Shown here piece by piece: positions 52,484-58,949 of a DNA stretch of 58,949 bases (its first letter is position 1; the number at the start of each line of letters is the position of its first letter). The stretch lies in NCBI RefSeq assembly GCF_900177295.1, contig NZ_FWZX01000037.1, positions 1 to 58,949 on the forward strand, read 5' to 3'. This stretch comes from Tistlia consotensis USBA 355 (GTDB lineage: Bacteria > Pseudomonadota > Alphaproteobacteria > Kiloniellales > DSM-21159). The translations under genes were made by a program, and so were the position numbers. The notes beneath the pieces were generated by a model that worked only from the letters and a program-made list of their open reading frames with translations, did not search any database and was not told the origin of the DNA.

Positions 52484-53806
52484 CTACCCCAGCAGCCGCG
52501 GCAGGAAGAGGGTGATGCCCGGGAAGGCGAGCAGCAGGACGACGCGCAGCAGCTCGACGAAGAAGAAGGGCATGACGCCCCTGAAGGTCTGGCTCATCGG
52601 CACGTCGCGCGACATCGCGTTGATGACGAAGACGTTCATGCCGACCGGCGGGGTGATCAGGCCGAGCTCGACGACGATCAGCGCCAGGATGCCGAACCAG
52701 ACCTTGGTCGGCTCGGCGCCCAGGCCGAAGTCGAGCTGGGCGATCACCGGCCAGAAGAAGGGGATCACCAGCAGGATCATCGACAGGCTGTCCATCAGGC
52801 AGCCGAGGAAGATCAGCGCGACCAGCAGCAGCGCCATGATGGCGAGCGGCGGCAGGCCGCTGCTGGCCATCATCTCGGCCGCCGCCTGGGGCACGCCGCC
52901 GCGCGACATGAAGATCTTGAGCAGCTCGGCGCCGAGCAGGATCAGGTAGATCATGCCCGAGGTCTTGGCGGTGTCGAGCAGCGCCGAGCGCAGCTCCCGC
53001 CAGCCGACCAGGCGCCGGCCGAGGCCGTAGACGGCGACCAGGAACACGCCGATCGCCGCGGCCGGCGTCGGGTTGAAGAAGCCGAAGTAGATGCCGCCGA
53101 TGACCAGGCCGAAGATCACCGCGACCGGCAGCACGGCGATCGAGGAGGCGACGATCTCCTCGCGGCTGACCCGGTCGCCGCGCGGGCCGGCGTCCGGCAC
53201 CAGGCGCACGTAGATCGCGATGGTGATCAGGAAGAACAGCACCGCGATCAGGCCGGGGACGAAGGCCGCGATGAACATCGTCGTGATGTTCGCCTCGACG
53301 ATCACGGCATAGACGACCAGCACGATCGAGGGCGGGATCAGGATGCCCAGCACGCCGCCGGCGGCGACCGTGCCGGTCGCCAGCGAGGGGCTGTACCTGT
53401 AGCGGCGCAGCTCCGGCAGGGCGACCTGGCCCATGGTCGAGGCGGTCGCCAGGCTGGAGCCGCAGACCGAGCCGAAGCCGGCGCAGGCCGCGATCGCCGC
53501 CATGGCGACGCCGCCGCGCATCCAGCCGAGCCAGGCGTTGGCGGCGCGGAACAGGTCGCGCGACAGGCCGGCGCGGGTCGCGATGTTGCCCATCAGCACG
53601 AACATCGGCACGACCGACAGGTCGTAGATCGAGAACTGGCCGTAGGCCAGGGTCTTGAGCTGCGACAGCAGGATCGCCGGGCCCGACAGCACGACCGTGC
53701 CGACGGCGCCGACCAGCATCATCGCATAGGCGATCGGCACGCGGATCGCGATCAGCCCGATCAGCGCGACGAGACCGATCAGGCCGATCAGCAGTTCAGA
53801 TTCCAT
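52484..53806 (-). CDS. TRAP transporter large permease DctM
   Basis: 440 residues, about twelve membrane segments. VPMFVLMGNIATRAGLSRDL, GGVAMAAIAACAGFGSVCGS, ATGTVAAGGVLGILIPPSIV and LGLITPPVGMNVFVINAMSR are DctM signatures. ATG 53806. It follows the DctQ gene by 255 bp, which is filled by a REP-like pair, an odd gap for subunits usually translated together. Confidence 0.95.
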   Translation of the reverse strand: MESELLIGLIGLVALIGLIAIRVPIAYAMMLVGAVGTVVLSGPAILLSQLKTLAYGQFSIYDLSVVPMFVLMGNIATRAGLSRDLFRAANAWLGWMRGGVAMAAIAACAGFGSVCGSSLATASTMGQVALPELRRYRYSPSLATGTVAAGGVLGILIPPSIVLVVYAVIVEANITTMFIAAFVPGLIAVLFFLITIAIYVRLVPDAGPRGDRVSREEIVASSIAVLPVAVIFGLVIGGIYFGFFNPTPAAAIGVFLVAVYGLGRRLVGWRELRSALLDTAKTSGMIYLILLGAELLKIFMSRGGVPQAAAEMMASSGLPPLAIMALLLVALIFLGCLMDSLSMILLVIPFFWPVIAQLDFGLGAEPTKVWFGILALIVVELGLITPPVGMNVFVINAMSRDVPMSQTFRGVMPFFFVELLRVVLLLAFPGITLFLPRLLG

Positions 53807-53872
53807 GGCAAATCCTGTCGGCGGAGCGTACGGCTCGGCGCGGGCGCCCACGCGCCATCCCGCCCCCCTCTC

Positions 53873-53984
53873 TCGTCATCCTCGCGAAAGCGAGGATCCA
53901 GAAAAAGACGCCGTCAGCAGGGACGGACGACTGCCTGAGCTCGCCGCCTCTTTCTCTGGATCCTCGCTTTCGCGAGGATGACGG
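53873..53984. repeat. REP-like inverted pair, family 2 (copy 2), inside a TRAP operon
   Basis: CGTCATCCTCGCGAAAGCGA then GGATCCAGA (53875-53903) and inverse TCTGGATCCTCGCTTTCGCG then AGGATGACGG (53954-53983). Near-identical to 51402-51512. It separates DctQ and DctM genes. Confidence 0.8.
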
Positions 53985-54061
53985 AGGAAGCGAGGCCGCG
54001 CTTTCATGGCGGCCCGTCGAGGGCTGTCGGAGCGCCGGCACGCCGCAGAGCCTCCGCCGCC

Positions 54062-54604
54062 TCACTCCGAGCCCCGCGGCACGGCAATCGACAGCTCCGG
54101 CCGGCCGCGCGCCGCCTCGACCAGCGTGACCAGGCTGGCCAGCACCAGCAGGGCCAGCGAGGCGAGGATCGGCAGGTAGGCGATCCACAGCGGGAACTGG
54201 TAGATCGTCGTGACCTCCTCGTAGGTGCGGAAGTCGAGCAGGCCGAACCACATGCGCCAGAGCAGGATGACCGAGAAGCCGAGCGCGATCGCCGAGGCGA
54301 CCAGCACGAAGACCGACTGCCAGAAGCGGTTCGCCCCGGCGGTGAAGATGTCGGCCGTGACGTTGGCGTCGGTCAGCTGGCAGTAGGGCAGGAAGGCGAA
54401 GATCGCGACGGCGACGCCGACCTCGACGATCTCGAAGTCGCCGGGCACCGGCTGGCTGAGCAGGATGTTGCCGGCCAGGCTGACCGCGTTGACCAGCACC
54501 ACGGCGACCAGCAGGAGGCCGCCGACGAGCGCCCAGGCCTCGGCCACCCAGCGGATGGCGTCGAAGGCCCGGTCCAGAAGGCTGCGCGCGCCGGCGGCTG
54601 CCAT
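54062..54604 (-). CDS. TRAP transporter small permease DctQ
   Basis: 180 residues with four membrane segments. EAWALVGGLLLVAVVLVNAV, VPGDFEIVEVGVAVAIFAFL and PYCQLTDANVTADIFTAGAN fit DctQ (conserved E and xLxHxxVxxxxF-like region). It partners the large permease. 37 bp after the binding protein stop, RBS GGGAGAACG. Confidence 0.92.
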   Translation of the reverse strand: MAAAGARSLLDRAFDAIRWVAEAWALVGGLLLVAVVLVNAVSLAGNILLSQPVPGDFEIVEVGVAVAIFAFLPYCQLTDANVTADIFTAGANRFWQSVFVLVASAIALGFSVILLWRMWFGLLDFRTYEEVTTIYQFPLWIAYLPILASLALLVLASLVTLVEAARGRPELSIAVPRGSE

Positions 54605-54641
54605 GTCGTCCTGCCGTCGTTCTCCCGGGATCGCGCCCGGG

Positions 54642-55715
54642 CTACATCGTGTGCTTGGCGATCGCGGCGCGGGCGGCCTCGACCAGCGCCTTGCCGTCGA
54701 TGCTCTTGCCCTTGACCTCGTCGACCCAGCGGCCGACCACCGGCTCCAGCTTCTCGTGGAACTTCGCCCACTGCTCGTCGGTGAGGACGATGTGCGTGCC
54801 CCCGGCCTTCTCGGCGATCTCGATGCCGTGGTCGTCGTTCTCGCGCCAGATCTTGCCGACTTCCTTCAGCCAGTCGTCCCCGGACTCCTTCTCGAAGACC
54901 GCCTGGATCTCCTTCGGCAGCGAGGCCCACTTGTCGCCGTTCATCGAGACCTGGAAGGTCGTGGTGCCGAGACGCGCCTTGTTCGGCCCCTCGATGTAGT
55001 CCTTGATCAGGTCCTGCAGCTTCAGCGCCGGGATGATCTCCCAGGGGATCAGCGCGCCGTCGACGACCTTCTTGGACAGCGCCTGCGGCAGCTCCGGCAC
55101 CGGCATGCCGACCGGATTGGCGCCCAGCGCCTCCAGCACCCAGGCGCCGGTGCGCGTCGGGATGCGGATCTTCTTGCCGGCCATGTCGTCCGGCGTGTGC
55201 ACGGGCGTGTCGACCATGTGGATCGCCTGGCCGGCGTGGACGTGCAGGAACAGCGGCTTGATGCCCTTGTACTCGACGGCCAGGTCCTGCTTGTAGAGGT
55301 CGGCCATGGCGAGGTTGGTCGCCGCCGGGTCGTTGGTGTGCACGAAGGGCAGCTCGAAGACCTCGCTGCGCGGGAACAGGCCCGGCGTGTAGCCGTTGAC
55401 CGTCCAGACGATGTCGACGACGCCGTCGCGCACCTGGCGGATCAGTTCCGGCGGCTTGCCGCCCAGGGACATCGAGGGATAGATCTCGATCTTGACCGCG
55501 CCGCCGCTGCCCTCCTCGACGCGCTTCGCCCAGGGGGCGAGCATCTTGACCTGGGCCGGCGAGGTCGGGCCCAGGAAGTGGTGCAGCTTCAGGGTGTACT
55601 TGGCGTCGGCCGCCGCGGCACGGCGCGGCAGCGCCGCCGAGCCGGCAAAGGTCCCCGCGGCCAGGGCGCCCGCGGCGCCGGCCTTCAGCACGTCTCTACG
55701 CGTCCAGCGAGTCAT
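54642..55715 (-). CDS. TRAP transporter DctP-type binding protein (Tat signal)
   Basis: 357 residues. Twin-arginine leader TRRDVLKAGAAGALAAG, so likely Tat-exported folded. YTLKLHHFLGPTSPAQVKML, GGKPPELIRQVRDGVVDIVW and GKKIRIPTRTGAWVLEALGA (ligand Arg region) match DctP. The ligand is probably a 2-oxo or aromatic acid, given the divergent ThDP enzyme (inference). First gene of dctP-dctQ-dctM. Confidence 0.94.
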   Translation of the reverse strand: MTRWTRRDVLKAGAAGALAAGTFAGSAALPRRAAAADAKYTLKLHHFLGPTSPAQVKMLAPWAKRVEEGSGGAVKIEIYPSMSLGGKPPELIRQVRDGVVDIVWTVNGYTPGLFPRSEVFELPFVHTNDPAATNLAMADLYKQDLAVEYKGIKPLFLHVHAGQAIHMVDTPVHTPDDMAGKKIRIPTRTGAWVLEALGANPVGMPVPELPQALSKKVVDGALIPWEIIPALKLQDLIKDYIEGPNKARLGTTTFQVSMNGDKWASLPKEIQAVFEKESGDDWLKEVGKIWRENDDHGIEIAEKAGGTHIVLTDEQWAKFHEKLEPVVGRWVDEVKGKSIDGKALVEAARAAIAKHTM

Positions 55716-55870
55716 GACCCGTCCTCCCCAGTTTGGTTCTTTCCCGCTCTTGCGGCGCCGACGGCAGGCCGGGCCCCAGAGCGTGTTGTCATATCAATAC
55801 CGGCCTTCCGGTCTCCGGTCCAGGCCAGTCGGGCGACGTTGACGGGCCGCCCTGCCGTTGTCAATCTGAT

Positions 55871-55896
55871 GTTGAATTCTCCATTTCAACTATAAA
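55871..55896 (+). promoter_or_regulatory. Operator candidate and -10 element of the ThDP enzyme gene
   Basis: GTTGAA (55871-55876) - N8 - TTCAAC (55885-55890) lies next to TATAAA (55891-55896) in an AT-rich patch. The start codon is only 5 nt beyond, so the transcript may be leaderless. A palindrome of this size suits the IclR regulator. The gap 55716-55901 holds nothing else seen. Confidence 0.5.
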
Positions 55897-55901
55897 AAAC
55901 C

Positions 55902-57725
55902 ATGGCGGACAAGACCGAAACGACCGAGCCTGCCTCGACCGGCGCCAGCCCCGCTGCGGCGCCGGGCCGCAGCGCGACCGGCGCCCCCGCAGCGACCCTG
56001 ACCGCGGGCGGCGCGCTGCTGGCGCGGCTCAAGGCCGTCGGCGTCGACGTCATCTTCGCAAATTCCGGCACGGATTTCCCGCCGGTCATCGAGGGCCTGG
56101 CCGAGGCCGCGGCGAAGGACCTCGCCCTGCCCCGGGCCCTGGTCATGCCCCACGAGGGCGCCGCCATGGCCATGGCCCACGGCTACTATCTCGCGACCGG
56201 CCGGCCCCAGGCGGTCATGGCCCACACCAACGTCGGCCTGGCCAACTGCGCGATCGGCGCGATCAACGCAGCGCTGGAGCAGATCCCCGTGCTGCTCTTC
56301 TCCGGCCGCACGCCGACCGTCGAGCAGGGCCGCTTCGGCGCGCGCAGCGTGCCGATCGGCTGGGGCCAGGAGATGCGCGACCAGGCGGCCCTGGTGCGCG
56401 AGGCCAGCAAGTGGGACTACGAGCTGCGCTTTCCCGAGCAGGTGCCCGAGCTGGTCGACCGGATGATGGCCATCGCGTCATCGAGCCCGAAGGGCCCGGT
56501 CTACATGAGCCTGCCGCGCGAGGTGCTCTGCCAGCCCTGCCCGACGGCAGGGCTCGACGCCCCCTTGTCCATGCAGCCGGCACGCAGCGTGCCCGACCCG
56601 GCCGGGATCGCCGAGGCCGCGCGCCTGCTCGCCGCCGCCGAGCGCCCGGTGATCTTCTCCCAGCGCGGGCCCGGCCCCCTCGGGCCCGGCGGGGCGGAGG
56701 GGGTCGAGACCTTCCGCAGGCTGGTCGAGGACTGGGCGATCCCGGTGGTCAACTACTGGGCCGTGCGCCTCGCCCTGCCGACCGACCACCCGCTCTCGGC
56801 CGGCGCCGATCCCCTGCCCTGGCTGGCCGAGGCCGACGTGGTCCTGGTGCTCGACGCCCTCGCCCCCTGGTCGCCGGACATCCATAGCCCGGCGCCCGGC
56901 GCCAAGGTCATCCAGCTCGCCCCCGACCCGCTCTGCGCCCGCGTGCCGGTGCGCAACTTCCGCTCCGACCTGACCCTGGCCTGCGAGACCGCCGCGGGCG
57001 TCGCCGCCCTGGCCGAGGCCCTGGCGTCGCTCAGGGCCGGCCGCGAGGCCGCGGTCGAGGCCCGCCGCGCCCGCGTGACCGAACGCACCGCCGCGACCCG
57101 CAGGAAGGCGCTCGATGCTGCCGCCGCCGGCAGCGGCAGGCCGATGACCAAGGAGTGGGCCGCCCGCTGCCTCTCCGACGCCCTGGCGGGGAAGCACGCC
57201 ACCGTGCTCTCGGAGCTCGGCTGCCCCCTCGCCCCCATGGCGCTCGGCAATCACGACTCCTGGTACCAGGAGCCCCACGCCGGCGGCCTCGGCTGGTCCT
57301 TCCCCGCCGGCCTCGGCATGGCGCTGGCCGACCAGTCGGGCGCCCCCGGCATCGACCCCGGCCGCCTCGTCGTCGCCACCATGGGCGACGGCTCCTACCT
57401 CTTTGCCAACCCCGTCGCCTGCCACCAGATCGCCGAGGCCCTGGCCCTGCCCCTGCTGGTCGTGATCCTCAACAACGCCGAATGGGGCGCCGTCCGCCAC
57501 TCCGTCCTCGGCCTCTACCCCGAGGGCCACGCCGCCAAGGCCAACGCCATGCCGCTGACGTCGTTGGCGCCCACGCCCGACTTCGTGAAGGTCGCGGAGG
57601 CCAGCCGGGCCTGGGCCCGACGGGTCGAGGACGGCGCCGAGCTGCCGGCGGTGCTGGCCGAGGCGATCGGGCATGTCGAGCGGGAGAAGACGCTGGCGCT
57701 GGTCGAGGTCAGGGTGCGGGCCTGA
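55902..57725 (+). CDS. Thiamine diphosphate-dependent enzyme (IlvB/benzoylformate decarboxylase superfamily)
   Basis: 607 residues. PYR domain: ALLARLKAVGVDVIFANSGT, PHEGAAMAMAHGYYLATGRP (catalytic Glu in HEG). Middle domain about 215-370. PP domain: MGDGSYLFANPVACHQIAEA then LNNAEWGAVRHSVLGLYP (GDG-xn-NN ThDP/Mg motif). Probably decarboxylates or ligates a 2-oxo acid, perhaps one imported by the divergent TRAP system. The first ~35 residues are low complexity and may not be translated. Confidence 0.9.
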   Translation: MADKTETTEPASTGASPAAAPGRSATGAPAATLTAGGALLARLKAVGVDVIFANSGTDFPPVIEGLAEAAAKDLALPRALVMPHEGAAMAMAHGYYLATGRPQAVMAHTNVGLANCAIGAINAALEQIPVLLFSGRTPTVEQGRFGARSVPIGWGQEMRDQAALVREASKWDYELRFPEQVPELVDRMMAIASSSPKGPVYMSLPREVLCQPCPTAGLDAPLSMQPARSVPDPAGIAEAARLLAAAERPVIFSQRGPGPLGPGGAEGVETFRRLVEDWAIPVVNYWAVRLALPTDHPLSAGADPLPWLAEADVVLVLDALAPWSPDIHSPAPGAKVIQLAPDPLCARVPVRNFRSDLTLACETAAGVAALAEALASLRAGREAAVEARRARVTERTAATRRKALDAAAAGSGRPMTKEWAARCLSDALAGKHATVLSELGCPLAPMALGNHDSWYQEPHAGGLGWSFPAGLGMALADQSGAPGIDPGRLVVATMGDGSYLFANPVACHQIAEALALPLLVVILNNAEWGAVRHSVLGLYPEGHAAKANAMPLTSLAPTPDFVKVAEASRAWARRVEDGAELPAVLAEAIGHVEREKTLALVEVRVRA

Positions 57726-57821
57726 TCCGGCGCGGCCCCGGAAGGGTGCTGCCCCCTCGAAGCAGGCCGACCGCTTCCCGGCACCCCGCTATGCTGGGCG
57801 GGCATCCCGCGAGTCCGAGCC

Positions 57822-58187
57822 GTGCTTTCGATCAACCTGCGCTTCGACCACAAGGCCATGAGCGACGCCGAGCTGGCCGAACGGCTCGAGGCGATGTGGC
57901 AGGCCTACGAGGAAGCCCGCCAGGAGGCCTGGCCGATGACCCTCGTCGGCTCCTTCCGCGGCCCGATCCGCCATCCCCTCGCCTACCCCTTCACTTCCTT
58001 CCTGGGCCTCAACGCCTGGATAGCGGCGGGCTTCGGGATCGGGTACGGGTTCAGTATCGACGGGCTGCTGTCCCGGCGACCCCGGGGCGTCGTCAGGATG
58101 CACCTCGCGCTCTGCGAAGCGCGCAACCTTCTGGACGAGATCAAGCGACGCGTCGCCAAGAGAGCGAAGCAACGGCAGCCCGGGTGA
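57822..58187 (+). CDS. Small membrane protein of unknown function
   Basis: Not recognised. 121 residues from GTG. An amphipathic N-terminal helix (SDAELAERLEAMWQAYEEAR), a hydrophobic segment (SFLGLNAWIAAGFGIGYGFS) and a basic C-terminal helix (LLDEIKRRVAKRAKQRQPG). A TATGCT (57790-57795) may be its -10. It sits between the ThDP gene and the duplicated 3' end of that gene. Confidence 0.6.
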   Translation: MLSINLRFDHKAMSDAELAERLEAMWQAYEEARQEAWPMTLVGSFRGPIRHPLAYPFTSFLGLNAWIAAGFGIGYGFSIDGLLSRRPRGVVRMHLALCEARNLLDEIKRRVAKRAKQRQPG

Positions 58188-58199
58188 CCGCCGCTGCGG

Positions 58200-58568
58200 T
58201 CTCCCCGTCGTCGCCACCCCGGCCGACGGCAGCGACCTCCTCGCCGACCCGGTCGCCTGCCACCAGATCGCCGAGGCCCTGGCCTTGTCCCTGCTGGCCG
58301 TGACCCTCAACAACGTCGAATGGGCCCCCGTCCGCCGCTCCGTCCTCGGTCTCACCCCCGAGGGCTACGCCGCCAGGGCCAACGCCATGCCGCTGACGTC
58401 ATTGGCCCCGCCCCCGCCTTCACGAAGGTCACTGAGGCGAACCGCGCCCGCGCCCGGGCCCGTCGGGTCGCGGACGGCGCCGAGTTGCCGGCGTTGCGGG
58501 CCGAAGCGATCGGGCATGTCAAGCGGGAGAAGACGCTGGCGCTGGTGGAAGTCCGGGTGCGGGGGTAG
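58200..58568 (+). pseudogene. Frameshifted duplicate of the 3' end of the ThDP enzyme gene
   Basis: Matches 57362-57725 (offset 838 nt). The GDG motif is damaged (ADGSDLLADPVACHQIAEAL versus MGDGSYLFANPVACHQIAEA), one base is lost between about 58405 and 58419, and 6 nt are gained near 58435; the ending EKTLALVEVRVRG is kept. No start or N-terminus, so not a working enzyme. Confidence 0.88.
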
Positions 58569-58610
58569 CCTTCAAGGGGAAAGACTAAACTAGGCAGGAG
58601 CACCCCTCTA

Positions 58611-58949
58611 ACAGGCTGCTGAAAAAGTGTCTTCCGGCTCTGTGCGGGAGGTGATTCGATTCCGTCATGGTGTTGCCGAGGGAGGCTTGGCATGCGCGGC
58701 GGGGATGCGGGTTCGGGCGAGCTGTTCTCTTACGTGAGCTGCGAAGCTCGGGTGCCGTCGGATCATCCTCTGCGGGGGATCCGGGCGATCGTCGACGAGG
58801 CGCTGGAGGTTCTCTCGCCGCGTTTCGATGAGCTCTATTCGCGGATCGGGCGGCCGTCGATCGCGCCGGAGAAGCTGCTGCGGGCGCTGCTGCTGCAGGC
58901 CTTCTACTCGATCCGCTCGGAGCGCCAGCTGATGGAGCAGCTGGACTAC
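58611..58949 (+). mobile_element. IS element, left end (IS5/IS1182-like), truncated by window
   Basis: ACAGGCTGCTGAAAAAGTGT around 58611 resembles the left end of IS5/IS1182-type elements. The transposase starts 80 nt in. Right end and target duplication lie beyond the window. Confidence 0.7.
58692..58949 (+). CDS. IS5/IS1182-like transposase, N-terminal part
   Basis: First 86 residues only. SGELFSYVSCEARVPSDHPL, RGIRAIVDEALEVLSPRFDE, GRPSIAPEKLLRALLLQAFY and SIRSERQLMEQLDY form the N-terminal DUF772-like domain of these transposases (family PF05598). RBS GGGAGG before ATG 58692. Codon use is less GC-biased than neighbours, as expected of a mobile gene. Confidence 0.93.
   Translation, partial: MRGGDAGSGELFSYVSCEARVPSDHPLRGIRAIVDEALEVLSPRFDELYSRIGRPSIAPEKLLRALLLQAFYSIRSERQLMEQLDY

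Noticed and set aside
51402-53984. CRISPR array
   Set aside because: The repeated units are two inverted pairs more than 2 kb apart with no regular spacers; they are REP-like elements.
57365-58568. Two separate ThDP enzyme genes
   Set aside because: The second copy lacks the N-terminal two thirds and is frameshifted; it is a duplicated fragment.

Overview
The window is about 59 kb of very GC-rich DNA (roughly 70% or more by eye). It reads as the chromosome of an alphaproteobacterium, probably in or near the Rhodospirillales. Pointers are an NDUFS4-type complex I accessory subunit, a DUF3576 lipoprotein, HpnR (hopanoid C-3 methylase), a form II CO dehydrogenase-type cox cluster, TAXI and DctPQM TRAP transporters, and -10 elements such as TATGCT/TATAGT. 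The genus cannot be named from sequence alone.

Region 1 (1-10.3 kb) is the right end of a prophage with a Mu-type contractile tail module: tape measure C-terminus, DNA circularisation N-like protein, gpP/Mup44, gp45, gp46, gp47, DUF2313, fibre and fibre-associated proteins, and a secreted thermonuclease. It stops against the 3' end of tRNA-Arg(TCT), a typical attachment site. Region 2 (10.3-24.3 kb) holds small unknown proteins, a TfoX-like protein, a TAXI TRAP transporter, a phosphonate-type PhnDCE transporter, NDUFS4/VanZ/tRNA-Pro, an isoprenylcysteine methyltransferase-like protein, a divergent DUF2000/AraC pair, prfC and a 2-oxoglutarate oxygenase. Region 3 (24.4-28.1 kb) has hpnR, a divergent GST/TetR pair and an O-methyltransferase.

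Region 4 (28.1-32.8 kb) is the best candidate for an undescribed system. Two divergent four-repeat (DUF347/COG4705) membrane proteins sit next to a PepSY protein and an OmpR-type two-component system. The three upstream regions share GTAAG-containing sites with AAG-type direct repeats every 11-12 bp. Region 5 (33-41 kb) has a DUF3576 lipoprotein, a sulfatase/phosphonate monoester hydrolase-like enzyme, DUF192, an HDAC-like deacetylase, two tandem secreted unknown paralogues translationally coupled to a ThiZ/ThiX-like ABC transporter that lacks a recognisable binding protein, and an ArsB/NhaD-type antiporter.

Region 6 (41.5-51.4 kb) carries coxG, coxSLM, the envelope genes ydbH-ynbE-ydbL and a MoxR/CoxD-like ATPase. 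Region 7 (51.5-58.6 kb) is a catabolic cluster: IclR regulator, DctMQP TRAP transporter, and a divergent ThDP enzyme whose 3' end is duplicated downstream as a frameshifted pseudogene. The window ends in the start of an IS element. Three families of REP-like palindromic intergenic repeats are scattered through the chromosomal part, each as inverted pairs. All calls come from reading the sequence; no database search was run.
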